A stretch of DNA of 64,000 nucleotides from Owenia fusiformis (taxonomy: Eukaryota; Annelida; Polychaeta; Sabellida; Oweniidae): contig CAIIXF020000009.1 in the NCBI GenBank assembly GCA_903813345.2, forward strand, positions 1,366,001-1,430,000. Reading direction: 5' to 3'. Shown here piece by piece: positions 34,501-46,500 of the stretch. The notes beneath the pieces are model-generated. The model was not told the origin of the DNA and searched no databases. It saw only the letters and a list, made by a program, of their open reading frames with translations. The translations under genes were made by a program, and so were the position numbers. Numbering within the stretch: position 1 is the stretch's first letter; every line of letters starts with the position of its first letter.

Positions 34501-37500
34501 ATGGTTTGTCACATAATGGGCAAAGGTCTATGTTATGATCCTTCCTACAATATAATCATAATACTAATTAACCTTTTGATGTAGGTTGTTAATTTGAACA
34601 GATTAAAATAGGTCTTGAAAGCAAAACAGCGGGCCTTTTTATACAATTTAAGATATTACTATTTTAAGAGTCAATGAAAGGTGGTTATACAATTTATGTA
34701 AAAAGCTTAGGAGTGGACCTAGTAATTCAGCAAAAATATACATTTTTGCTTCGTTAGTTACTGAGAAAAACTTCTTCAAAAACTGAAATGCAAAGAGATC
34801 CGATTTTGTATAAGACAACTAACCCCTACGGTTCCTACATTTATCCCTCTGTGGTGGTATATTTGGTATTGTAGTATAGGACTTAGATGAAAACATATTT
34901 AAACTTGTTTTTAAAGTGTTTTTTTTCTTTTATTCATGTATATGTTTCTGTTTTTTAAAACTTTGTTTAGATCATTTTACAATATTACAATATCTGCAAA
35001 AATGATAATTAACTAATTTGATTTTTGAACATTATTTCAATAGTTTACAAATATAATATACCATAAGTTATTTAATCACTAATTAAAATAGGTATAGCTA
35101 GTGTCTTGTACCTTATAGCCAACGATTCCAGTCTTATACTCTTTCAAGCTTAATTCATTCTTAAAATGATCAAGTACATAATTTTCGAGTTGATCACATT
35201 AATAACTTTGTGACATTGACAGGAAAGAACAAATGTCTATAGTCTTCTACCTGTCCAGAAATATCACACTTATCATTAACACTTATTTTCCATCTAAGAA
35301 GTACGAGGGTTGCTCAAAAGGTTTTGCGAAAATATATCTAATTGTGAGAATAATGGACCAATCTTGTTCATAGTTGGTTTGAATGTGCCCATGTGTTATT
35401 CCCTTACACTGTCAAAGTTTCATTTATATACACCTACTACTTAAAATTTTACGATTGATGGTGACGGTGATGACGCTACTGTCAATATCATTTTGTAAAA
35501 GTTAACTTAAGTAAGACATGAAGATCAATGTACCTAAGAATGCTAGATTAACTTATATAAACTGTCAACTTGAATTCAAACAATTTCAAGTATTGTTCTC
35601 ATGGCAAATGTAAATCTTATCTCAATATTTCCCATCTTGTCTTTTTTGGTCATGTCGAAGAATGACCGTAAACTTACTCTTCAAATATCTTGAACAAATG
35701 GACCCCATTGGTTCAAATTTTTAAGTTTATGTTAGTTAATAATGTCGTAGGAAGTATATTGCTTATGGTCCTGAAAGTACTTATAAGCTTGGTAAGAAGG
35801 GTAATACTATATCTGTATCAAATTTCACATTAAAATGTTAAAATCTCTTGAGAAGCTATCGTGCAAAACCTTTTGAACGACCCTTGTAATCGCATGGTAA
35901 AATGTAATGTAAAAGTTTGTAATTAAAACTAGCCACTTTTTTATTCTTGGATTGCTGAAATAGTATCCAAGTCTGTTGAAGCAATGGCTGACTATTTTGA
36001 ATTTCACAAAGATTAACCCAAAATGATTCCAAATATGTTTTAAAATTTGTTGTTTCAAACATTATTGTGCCATATCACCATATATCTAATTTCTGCAAAG
36101 CTTACGTTGTGAGTGTTTGATTCTGAGCCTCCAAGAATACTCCAAGCATGGGGAATAGCTGGGTAAACTTGAGGCAAGACATTAAAATAACTAAATATAT
36201 TCTTAGGTTTTCCATAAGTAGATCTAAATAGTAGAGTATCTGGGAGTCAAGTTTAACTTAATATCTCTCTTGCTAAAATTTTCCAACTTGCTTGTTTATT
36301 TTGTGGAAAATTATTTAATTGATTAAGACCTATCATATGCTATATTATTCTAATCAAAAGGCAAGACAGATAAAGCATTTGTAACATGTAACTATTGAGG
36401 TAAGAACCCTTGTCTAGGTTTATTATGTTCATCACTTTGAGACGTTGTACATCTTTTATACCTTGAAATTCATCCAGTTGAGACCTCTTATTTCACGATT
36501 CTTCCATTTTTAATGTTTCGGAAACAAAAAACCTTAAAACACGGTTGAATATGTTGTTCAACTTAATTCTTTACTACAAGTCCAAATATAGAGTGAGAAA
36601 TGTAAGAACCATTGGGGTGAGCTAAAGTTATATGAAGTATTACTAGGTCCACTCCTAAGCTTTTTACATGAATTTTATAACTACCTCGTTTTGTTTCATA
36701 GTCAAGTTTCATAAGAACTATTTGTGCAAGTCGTTCTTAAAATGGTTAATTATTAATGTTATTTCTATGTTTCTCTTGAATTAGATAAAAAGATCAATGG
36801 TATTCAAAGAAATTAAAAAAATACCATAGATAGAGGTGTGCATGGGAGTGGGGGGGGGGGGTTGTAACCCTTCAATATCGGGTACCATGGGATACGATAT
36901 GGCAATGTTAACATCAAAATAAGTAAAGTAGTCATCCTGTAGGTATACAACTGTAATTAGAAATTTGTTTAGCAAGATTGCACGGAACCCCACTTCCTAC
37001 TTAACTAATACTCTGTTTCTCTTTGAATCTTACTTGAATGGATTAATATATGTCTGGTATATATCATAGATGATGATTGATGCAACAGCCATCACCTCTC
37101 CAGAACCCGTTGACATCAGAGCCATACAAACCATAGACAGAATCATCACTTCACCCCACACACCCATCACACTGTGTAAAACAGCAGGGGGAACAATTCC
37201 TAAGCGTAAATAAAATGAGACACTCTCAATAAATAAACACAAGGAACGCATGCTTTTCGAACTCGGCCCAATGCTTCCTGTTCCCATACGACTAGCTCGA
37301 CAACACAAAAATTGTTTAATTAGTCGATCTGACTAGAGGCAGTGGATGTAATCAAAACATCTCGCATTTACTATCCATTGTCATAAAATACCTAGTAGAG
37401 CTATTTAATACTTCCAACAAATCCAGTTCTTTTGTGAAACAGATAAGCTACTACTTTTTGTAACTTGAAAATGTGAGAATGTGGGCAGAGTTAACTGAAT

Positions 37501-40500
37501 TGGCACATTTCGCTCAAGGACCGAACGTTGTATTGTAACCTTGCAAGGAAAACAAAAACTAAGAATGCTAGGAATGACAAACATAATTACCCTACTCTCT
37601 TTGGTCAGCAGTCAGTCTGCTCATCTTTCAAGACTTAGGCTGTGGAGCAACATGATTGTTGTAGCAAGAATGAAGGATATGATAAACATAATTACCCTGA
37701 TCTGTTTGGGCAGTAGACAATCTGTCTGCTCCACTTTCAAGACTTAGGCTGTGGAACAACATGATTGTTGTAGCAAGAATGAAGGATATGATAAACATAA
37801 TTACCCTGATCTGTTTGGGCAGTAGTCAGTCTGTCTGCTCCACTTTCAAAACTTAGGCTGTGGAGCAACATGATTGTTGTAGCAAGAATGAAGGATATGA
37901 TAAACATAATTACCCTGATCTGTTTGGGCAGTAGTCAGTCTGTCTGCTCCACTTTCAAGACTAAGGCTGTGGAACAACATGATTGTTGTAGCAAGAATGA
38001 AGGATATGATAAACATAATTACTCTGATCTGTTTGGGCAGTAGTCAGTCTGTCTGCTCCACTTTCAAGACTTAGGCTGTGGAACAACATGATTGTTGTAA
38101 CAAGAATCAAGGAAATGATAAACATAATAACCCTGATCTCTTTGGGCAGTAGGCTGTCTGTCTGCTCCACTTTCAAGACTTAGGCTGTGGAACAACATGA
38201 TTGTTGTAGCAAGAATCAAGGATATAATAAACATTATTACCCTGATCTGTTTGGGCAGTAGACAATCTGTCTGCTCCACTTTCAAGACTTAGGCTGTGGA
38301 ACAACATGATTGTTGTAACAAGAATCAAGGAAATGATAAACATAATAACCCTGATCTCTTTGGGCAGTAGGCTGTCTGTCTGCTCCACTTTCAAGACTTA
38401 GGCTGTGGAACAACATGATTGTTGTAACAAGAATCAAGGAAATGATAAACATAATTACCCTTATCTCTTTGGGCAGCAGTCAGTCTGTCTGCTCCACTTT
38501 CAAGACTTAGGCTGTGGAACAACATGATTGTTGTAACAAGAATCAAGGAAATGATAAACATAATAACCCTGATCTCTTTGGGCAGTAGGCTGTCTGTCTG
38601 CTCCACTTTCAAGACTTAGGCTGTGGAACAACATGATTGTTGTAGCAAGAATGAAGGATATGATAAAGATAATAACCCTGATCTCTTTGGACAGTAGACA
38701 GTCTGTCTGCTCCACTTTCAAGACTCAGGCTGTGGAACAACATGATTGTTGTAGCAAGAATCAAGGATATAATAAACATTATTACCCTAATCTGTTTGGG
38801 CAGTAGTCAGTCTGTCTGCTCCACTTTCAGGACTTAGGCTGTGGAACAACATGATTGTTGTAGCAAGAATCAAGGATATAATAAACATTATTACCCTGAT
38901 CTGTTTGGGCAGTAGACAATCTGTCTGCTCCACTTTCAAGACTAAGGCTGTGGAACAACATGATTGTTGTAGCAAGAATGAAGGATATGATACACATAAT
39001 AACCCTGATCTCTTTGGACAGTAGACAGTCTGTCTGCTCCACTTTCAAGACTTAGGCTGTGGAACAACATGATTGTTGTAGCAAGAATCAAGGAAATGAT
39101 AAACAGAATTACCATCATCATCTCTTCAGGCATCAGTAAGTGTGTCTGATCCACTATCAAGGCTCAGGCTGAGGAACAACATGCTTGCTGTAGTTGCAAG
39201 AATATAATGAATGATTAACATATTGTAACGTCTGGCCTAATTTGTGGTAGTGTGGATGTTGTTATTAATCAGACCAGGTTACTTCGTAGGATACTTGGTA
39301 CACGTTAAATGTACGCATGAATAAAGAGACACAATATTTAATATAAAATTAACAACATATATTCTGGCTTCTTACGCCTCAAAAATAATACAATATAAAT
39401 CGATAGTTAATCAATGTTTCAGTTTCAGAGATGCTGTTATCAGAGTCCTTTATGCAATACTACTTGTATATTTATAGTAAAGTGTCTATCACAAATGTTT
39501 ATAGTCTTGTCCTGAACAGCAATTCTCATATATGCACATTTATCCGAAGTCCTTTAACTGAAGTTGCATGGAACTCTACTAAGTTCCTCAGATGAGCAAT
39601 GAATATCCTAAGTCCATCAACCAAAATATGAAGTTCATCTAACTAGCGATGACTATTCCAAGTCCTTCAAGTTGGCAAATTCATCAAGTAATGGATGTAA
39701 GAAATCTAGAAAGTTCCTCTAGCCAGCGATGAATATTCTAAGTCCATCAAGTTATAGATGTGTGATATCTACAAAGTTCCTCTAATCAGCGATGAATATT
39801 CTAAGTCCATCAGATATATGCGTGAATATTCCTTAAGTTCCTCTGGGCATCAAACTCCAGGCAACTATTGTGAATATTGGCTAAGTCCCTCAATATATGC
39901 GAATAATCCTCTAGATTATATCCTCTAAGTGGATCTACCTAAAAATCTGCTAAGTCCATCTACAGGTGTGTCGAATCTGTCTCAAGATCCTCGAAATACC
40001 TCTGGGTAAAATCCTCTAAGTCCCTCAATGGGTTTGTCGAATCTGCCTAAGATCCTCTAAGTATACCAGGGTAATATCCACTAAGTACCGCAGGTTAATT
40101 CCTCTTAAGTGCCTCTCAGTATTTGTAGAATCTGCCTAAGATCCTCTAGGTACATCAGGGTAAAATCATCTAAGTCCCTCAATATATGTGATGAAAATCT
40201 TCTAAGTTCATCAGATATATGCGTAGAATTAGCCTAAGTCCATCAAGCGTCAATTCCTGGAGGCACACAGGTCTGTCCTCGCTCAGTTCCAGCTAGAAAA
40301 TGCCTGCTGAGTCACCTGGTCGTCTCTATTTATACCCCAGACATGTATGTAACATGTACTAGGTTTTGCACACGAACCTATCAAGTGATTAATGGGCTGA
40401 TGCAATACCTAGGCCCCTGGACAGGACAAGACTGGTGTACAATTATTATGATGCAATCAGGATATGAATAGTGCAAAATAACTGGCTTCATTTAGGACTC

Positions 40501-43500
40501 ATAATCTGTGCTATCTAATGTAACATTAATACATGTTTAGTATATAATTAACTAGATAAATGTATAAACTAAATAAATATAACATAAACCAATCTTCATT
40601 GGTTATTATCATGCCGAAATTGACCGAAAAAACTGGTAATTGAATGTAGGTCAAGATAGCTCTTCAATAGTAAGGTGAGAAAAATGTAAACAAATGAAAG
40701 CAAAAAGAAATCTCACAAAATCGAACAGTTTACATGATTCTGCCTACTCCTTTAGTGTCACATACATTCATGTAAGTATACTACTTGTCAAACAAACTGA
40801 AAAACAGTTTCCAAATGTGTTAACTGTAAGCGAACTGATAAAATGGCACAGGACTACAAAGAACAGAAAATTTGAAAAGTAAAAATTTGTTACACTCCTC
40901 CCATCCAATGATTTTGGTGTTAACAACACCAAGCCTAAGTACACAAAAGATAACAAATTTTTCCTAACTAGCTATAATACAAACTAACAAAATGTGTTTA
41001 ACCCCGGGGTTAACTAACTACCTCTTTATGTAATGTACAATTAAAGTTGTCTAAATCTGGTTTATCGCAAACCTTAACACAAGTAACTATCTAACTATCT
41101 AATAATTTCCATACAAAAGTAACTTTTCACAAGTTACAACCCTATCTAAGTATCATGATCTCTACTAAGTATGACAAAATTATACTTAAGCTAAATGTCC
41201 TTTCAGGAAATAAGTAACCCAGGCTCTGCACTCAAGCTAGTTTCATGTTCGGAGAATAATGATAGTTTCGCCAATCACTATCCGTATCACTTCTTTGTCG
41301 AGTCCTGTGGTACCTTCCCCTGTAAACTTTTGCTCGTGGCACTTTAACTGGACAAGAACTGGTTATGCACACATTACTGGAAGGATTATAGTCGTAACCA
41401 TCTCTGTCACTGGCATCTTTGCACAATACCTTGCCCATGGTATCTCTCTGTCCTCTAAACTGGGAACTATCTGCTTTGTCCAAGGTCACTCTCTTAGGTG
41501 ATCGTTGTGGTTGTGACACCTCTCTTGTAGGTTCTGGTCCAGCAAACCTCCTGTCCTCGATTTTTCTGTGTTGGTCAGTTGACATTTTGACATCAAGATC
41601 TTGTTCTTGAGCAACTTTGGAATTTCTTGGTCCCATAGTCATTGTACACCGACCATAGTCTAATATGGCTCTAGAAGCTGCCAAGAAATCTGTACCCAAA
41701 ATCCCATCGAACTGAATGTCAGCCACCACTACAGTTAAGGTTTCTTCATGATCATCAATACTGACACCTATTTGTATAACACCTTTTACACCTAATGCTT
41801 CTCCACCAGCTTGTACAATGACCTTCTTTGGTGGCTCCATCTTGGGTCTTTTGTGTTCAGGCATCTTTCGGTAAACCTCTGAACTGAGGATAGTGCTAAC
41901 CGCCCCAGAGTCCACCAAGAATGCAACATCGGTGTCACATACTCTCCCATTGGCAACTATCTTCTGAGTGTCTTTGAAGGACTTTACATTTTCCCCCTGT
42001 AACGATTGGAATCTCACTGTTGCTACTTGGCTAGATTTCACTGGGGTTTCTTTAGTCTGCTCTTCTGCACGTTTTCTTGAGTAACAATCTGCTATTTTGT
42101 GACCAATCTTATTACAATAAAAACACTTAAATTTTCTAACAGGTTGACCAGTCGTCTCAGGTTCAGTCTTATTCGGTTTGGCCAGTAATTCAATCATTCT
42201 TTCTAAGTTTCGACTACACTCTGCTTGTATACTTTTCTGAGTGTCCAACTTAATGCCCTCAACTAGCTTGAAAAGTTTTTGTAGTTCATCATCTTTATCC
42301 TCCAGGGCATTTACTTGGCTCCACTTAGGTTTTTGGCCCTTTCGTATCCTCTCAGATTCGATATATGATTCTTCTTTAAGGGCTACTTCAATGGCTTTGT
42401 CTAGTGTACTGCAATCCTTTGTACGTATAGCCCGTCTTATCTCCTCCTCAAGTATAGCCTGCTCGAAGCTGCGTCTAGCCAGACGGTCTTGTGCAGTTCG
42501 GCTCATTTCAGGGTATGCCAAGGACGTAAGTCTCCTTATATCTTGGCCTAAACTTTGCAAGGTTTCCTTAGGCTTACGAATTCGACCTACCAGCTCAGCC
42601 TCGTAAACTTCGGCCTTGCCCCCAGGACCAAAGCGTTTTTCTAAAGCCAACAGAAGTTGCTCATAGCTATAATCTTGGCCCATCTCCAGAACCATTTGCT
42701 GGGCAGGGCCACGGAGGCTTGTGGCCAAGAATCGTCTCTTGTCTTCTTCCGTCCAATTGTTTGCCTCAGCACAAATTTCAAAGTAGGCTCTATAGTCCTG
42801 CCATGGTGTAGTCCCATTGTAAACATCTGGCTTAATTCTGCTTTTACTGGCCTTTTCAGAGTTATCTTTTGAAACTTTATCACATAGCTTCGAACACATC
42901 TTGATGAGCTCTGTAGATAGATCAGAACCATTGGTGGTCTCTGTCTTCACAAGTCCATCATCCACTGTATTATCCTGATTTGAACTAGAAGCAATCTTTT
43001 CACCAGAGTAATGTGGGAAGTTGTGAACAGAGGTGAAGTCAACATGTTCACTAACAAGCCTGTCCTCTAGCTGACTTAGTCCTCCTGGGTCTTTAGGCTG
43101 CTGGCTAAGACCTTTAGCATGGTGCTCCATCAGTTCCTCACCAGGTCTCAAGGAATTTCTATCTTGTTTAATTAGTTTCCGTGGCCTTTTTACACCTGAA
43201 GCCAGTGGGGTTTGTGTGAAACTGTCCCTAGACCTAGTGGTCAGTCGACTTCTATCTGTTGGATATTCATCCCTTCCAGCAGAAATCACAGGAGACTTGG
43301 CTACATGTGATGAATGACTTCGAAAATTACCAAGCAGTTGTGGCTTCTCTGATATATCAGGTGCACCTAACTCAATAGAAAGGCTATGCTGAAGCTTTTC
43401 AATGATAGAATTCTCCATGGTCTGTTGAAAATTTTTCATCTGACCCTCCAGGCCCTGAAACTGTACCTCTTGCTTGTCCTGGCTACATCGAACTTGTTCT

Positions 43501-46500
43501 GCGATCTGATGAATATTCTGTATCTGAGTCTTCTGAGACTCAGTAAGTCCTAGCATGAGACTCTTCTGGGTATTGACTACTTGTGTCATACATTCCTGTT
43601 GGGTCTCGGCTAGTTTTTGCATCTGTTTCTGTTGAGCTATCATAGCCTCACTCAATACATCCATTCTGGATTCCAACTTTCCCTGGATCCAATTTAAGTT
43701 TTGTCTCATTCTGTCCTCCCTTTCTCTTAAACTAACTGATTGTCTATCAGCTGCAGTTGAAGTGAGATGAAATCCATGCCTCCTCTGAGGTTTTTCATCA
43801 TCACTACTGATGGGAGAAGTGTCTAAGACTTTCCCTGTCCAGTACCCTGTACTCCAAAGACTGGGTAATCCCATCTCTCTTGTATCCAGTTTCACAGTCT
43901 TCAGTCTGGGTCCTGGAGACTCTCCTCGTGTAAGGTCATACCCCGGCACGGGTATGGTATTATCATCCACTCTAGGGTTATCTATACCAACATTGTCAGT
44001 CTTCCGAATGGTCTCTGATTCCAGGTCTGTCATGTCCTCCACAACTGAAGGAGATGGAAGATCCTGCTCTTTCTCCATGCTCTTAATATGGCATCAATTC
44101 TTATATCATATCTCGAAATTCACACAATCCCACCGCTGCCACCAGTGTAACGTCTGGCCTAATTTGTGGTAGTGTGGATGTTGTTATTAATCAGACCAGG
44201 TTACTTCGTAGGATACTTGGTACACGTTAAATGTACGCATGAATAAAGAGACACAATATTTAATATAAAATTAACAACATATATTCTGGCTTCTTACGCC
44301 TCAAAAATAATACAATATAAATCGATAGTTAATCAATGTTTCAGTTTCAGAGATGCTGTTATCAGAGTCCTTTATGCAATACTACTTGTATATTTATAGT
44401 AAAGTGTCTATCACAAATGTTTATAGTCTTGTCCTGAACAGCAATTCTCATATATGCACATTTATCCGAAGTCCTTTAACTGAAGTTGCATGGAACTCTA
44501 CTAAGTTCCTCAGATGAGCAATGAATATCCTAAGTCCATCAACCAAAATATGAAGTTCATCTAACTAGCGATGACTATTCCAAGTCCTTCAAGTTGGCAA
44601 ATTCATCAAGTAATGGATGTAAGAAATCTAGAAAGTTCCTCTAGCCAGCGATGAATATTCTAAGTCCATCAAGTTATAGATGTGTGATATCTACAAAGTT
44701 CCTCTAATCAGCGATGAATATTCTAAGTCCATCAGATATATGCGTGAATATTCCTTAAGTTCCTCTGGGCATCAAACTCCAGGCAACTATTGTGAATATT
44801 GGCTAAGTCCCTCAATATATGCGAATAATCCTCTAGATTATATCCTCTAAGTGGATCTACCTAAAAATCTGCTAAGTCCATCTACAGGTGTGTCGAATCT
44901 GTCTCAAGATCCTCGAAATACCTCTGGGTAAAATCCTCTAAGTCCCTCAATGGGTTTGTCGAATCTGCCTAAGATCCTCTAAGTATACCAGGGTAATATC
45001 CACTAAGTACCGCAGGTTAATTCCTCTTAAGTGCCTCTCAGTATTTGTAGAATCTGCCTAAGATCCTCTAGGTACATCAGGGTAAAATCATCTAAGTCCC
45101 TCAATATATGTGATGAAAATCTTCTAAGTTCATCAGATATATGCGTAGAATTAGCCTAAGTCCATCAAGCGTCAATTCCTGGAGGCACACAGGTCTGTCC
45201 TCGCTCAGTTCCAGCTAGAAAATGCCTGCTGAGTCACCTGGTCGTCTCTATTTATACCCCAGACATGTATGTAACATGTACTAGGTTTTGCACACGAACC
45301 TATCAAGTGATTAATGGGCTGATGCAATACCTAGGCCCCTGGACAGGACAAGACTGGTGTACAATTATTATGATGCAATCAGGATATGAATAGTGCAAAA
45401 TAACTGGCTTCATTTAGGACTCATAATCTGTGCTATCTAATGTAACATTAATACATGTTTAGTATATAATTAACTAGATAAATGTATAAACTAAATAAAT
45501 ATAACATAAACCAATCTTCATTGGTTATTATCATGCCGAAATTGACCGAAAAAACTGGTAATTGAATGTAGGTCAAGATAGCTCTTCAATAGTAAGGTGA
45601 GAAAAATGTAAACAAATGAAAGCAAAAAGAAATCTCACAAAATCGAACAGTTTACATGATTCTGCCTACTCCTTTAGTGTCACATACATTCATGTAAGTA
45701 TACTACTTGTCAAACAAACTGAAAAACAGTTTCCAAATGTGTTAACTGTAAGCGAACTGATAAAATGGCACAGGACTACAAAGAACAGAAAATTTGAAAA
45801 GTAAAAATTTGTTACAATATTTACCTTCATCTACTTGAGCAGCAGTCAGTATATCTGCTCCATTTTCAAGACTCAGGCTGTGGAACAGCATGCTTGTTGT
45901 AGTTGCAAGAATCAAAGGAATGATAAACCAAATGAATCCTGCTATCAGGAAACCAATCACTCCTTAAAACAATAAACAACAGGATTCTAATGGCAACTTG
46001 TTAATAAGAATGAGTATCAATATCAAGGGGGTATACAAATGATATTACAAAACACATCAATGTAAGCATGCGTTTTGTTAGGGTAAATGAAGAAGATTTT
46101 ACAGATAGAAAAACATTATACATGTACACAACTCATCTGCAGTATCCAATATAATGATATTATACTTTATTGTACTATATTATATACAGGGTAAGCCAAA
46201 AAGGTAGCCCAAAGGAATCCGAATAGCTCAGTAATCTTGTATTCGTTTGCAGTCATATTTGTAACAATCACACCTTGTTAAGGTTTTGTTCATTCAATTA
46301 AGTTCTGTTGGTCTGTTTAAAATAATCACGGTTTAATGCCGCGCTTGTCTTTAAAGGCAAATTTTAACTCATCGGGTTAAATTTTCTTACTACACGCTCA
46401 CGGATATCTTATGTAATTGCTCTCATTTTCCCTTGTATCTCTTGTTTCGACTAGTTGATGCTTCCTGGGTTAGTGATATACATATTATCTTTGAAAAAGC

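Larger units (their letters stand above)
39224..45816 (-). mobile_element. LTR retrotransposon, Gag-protease only, 6,593 bp
   Basis: Two LTRs of 1,671 bp (39224-40894 and 44146-45816), both starting TGTAACGTCTGG and ending TTGTTACA, bound a 3,251-bp interior. The target duplication ATAT occurs at 39220-39223 and 45817-45820. The primer site at 44126-44144 matches the 3' end of tRNA-Leu(AAG). A purine tract, GGATGGGAGGAG, lies next to the 3' LTR (40895-40906). The only frame encodes Gag and protease; reverse transcriptase, RNase H and integrase are absent. I saw no difference between the LTRs on reading, so insertion is recent. Movement must depend on a partner element. It lies in the sense direction in DUR3 intron 6. 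Confidence 0.95.

Noticed and set aside
37553-39223. 109-bp repeats as a CRISPR array or as mutually exclusive exons
   Set aside because: There are no variable spacers and this is a eukaryotic intron. As exons, units have a donor but no acceptor or polypyrimidine tract, and 109 bp is not a multiple of three.
40694-40882. 62-codon frame in the LTR (also at 45616-45804)
   Set aside because: Antisense to the element, identical only because the LTRs are copies, and without recognisable features.
39224-45816. Complete autonomous Ty3/Gypsy element
   Set aside because: The 3.25-kb interior ends 337 bp after the protease frame; no reverse transcriptase, RNase H or integrase is encoded in any frame.
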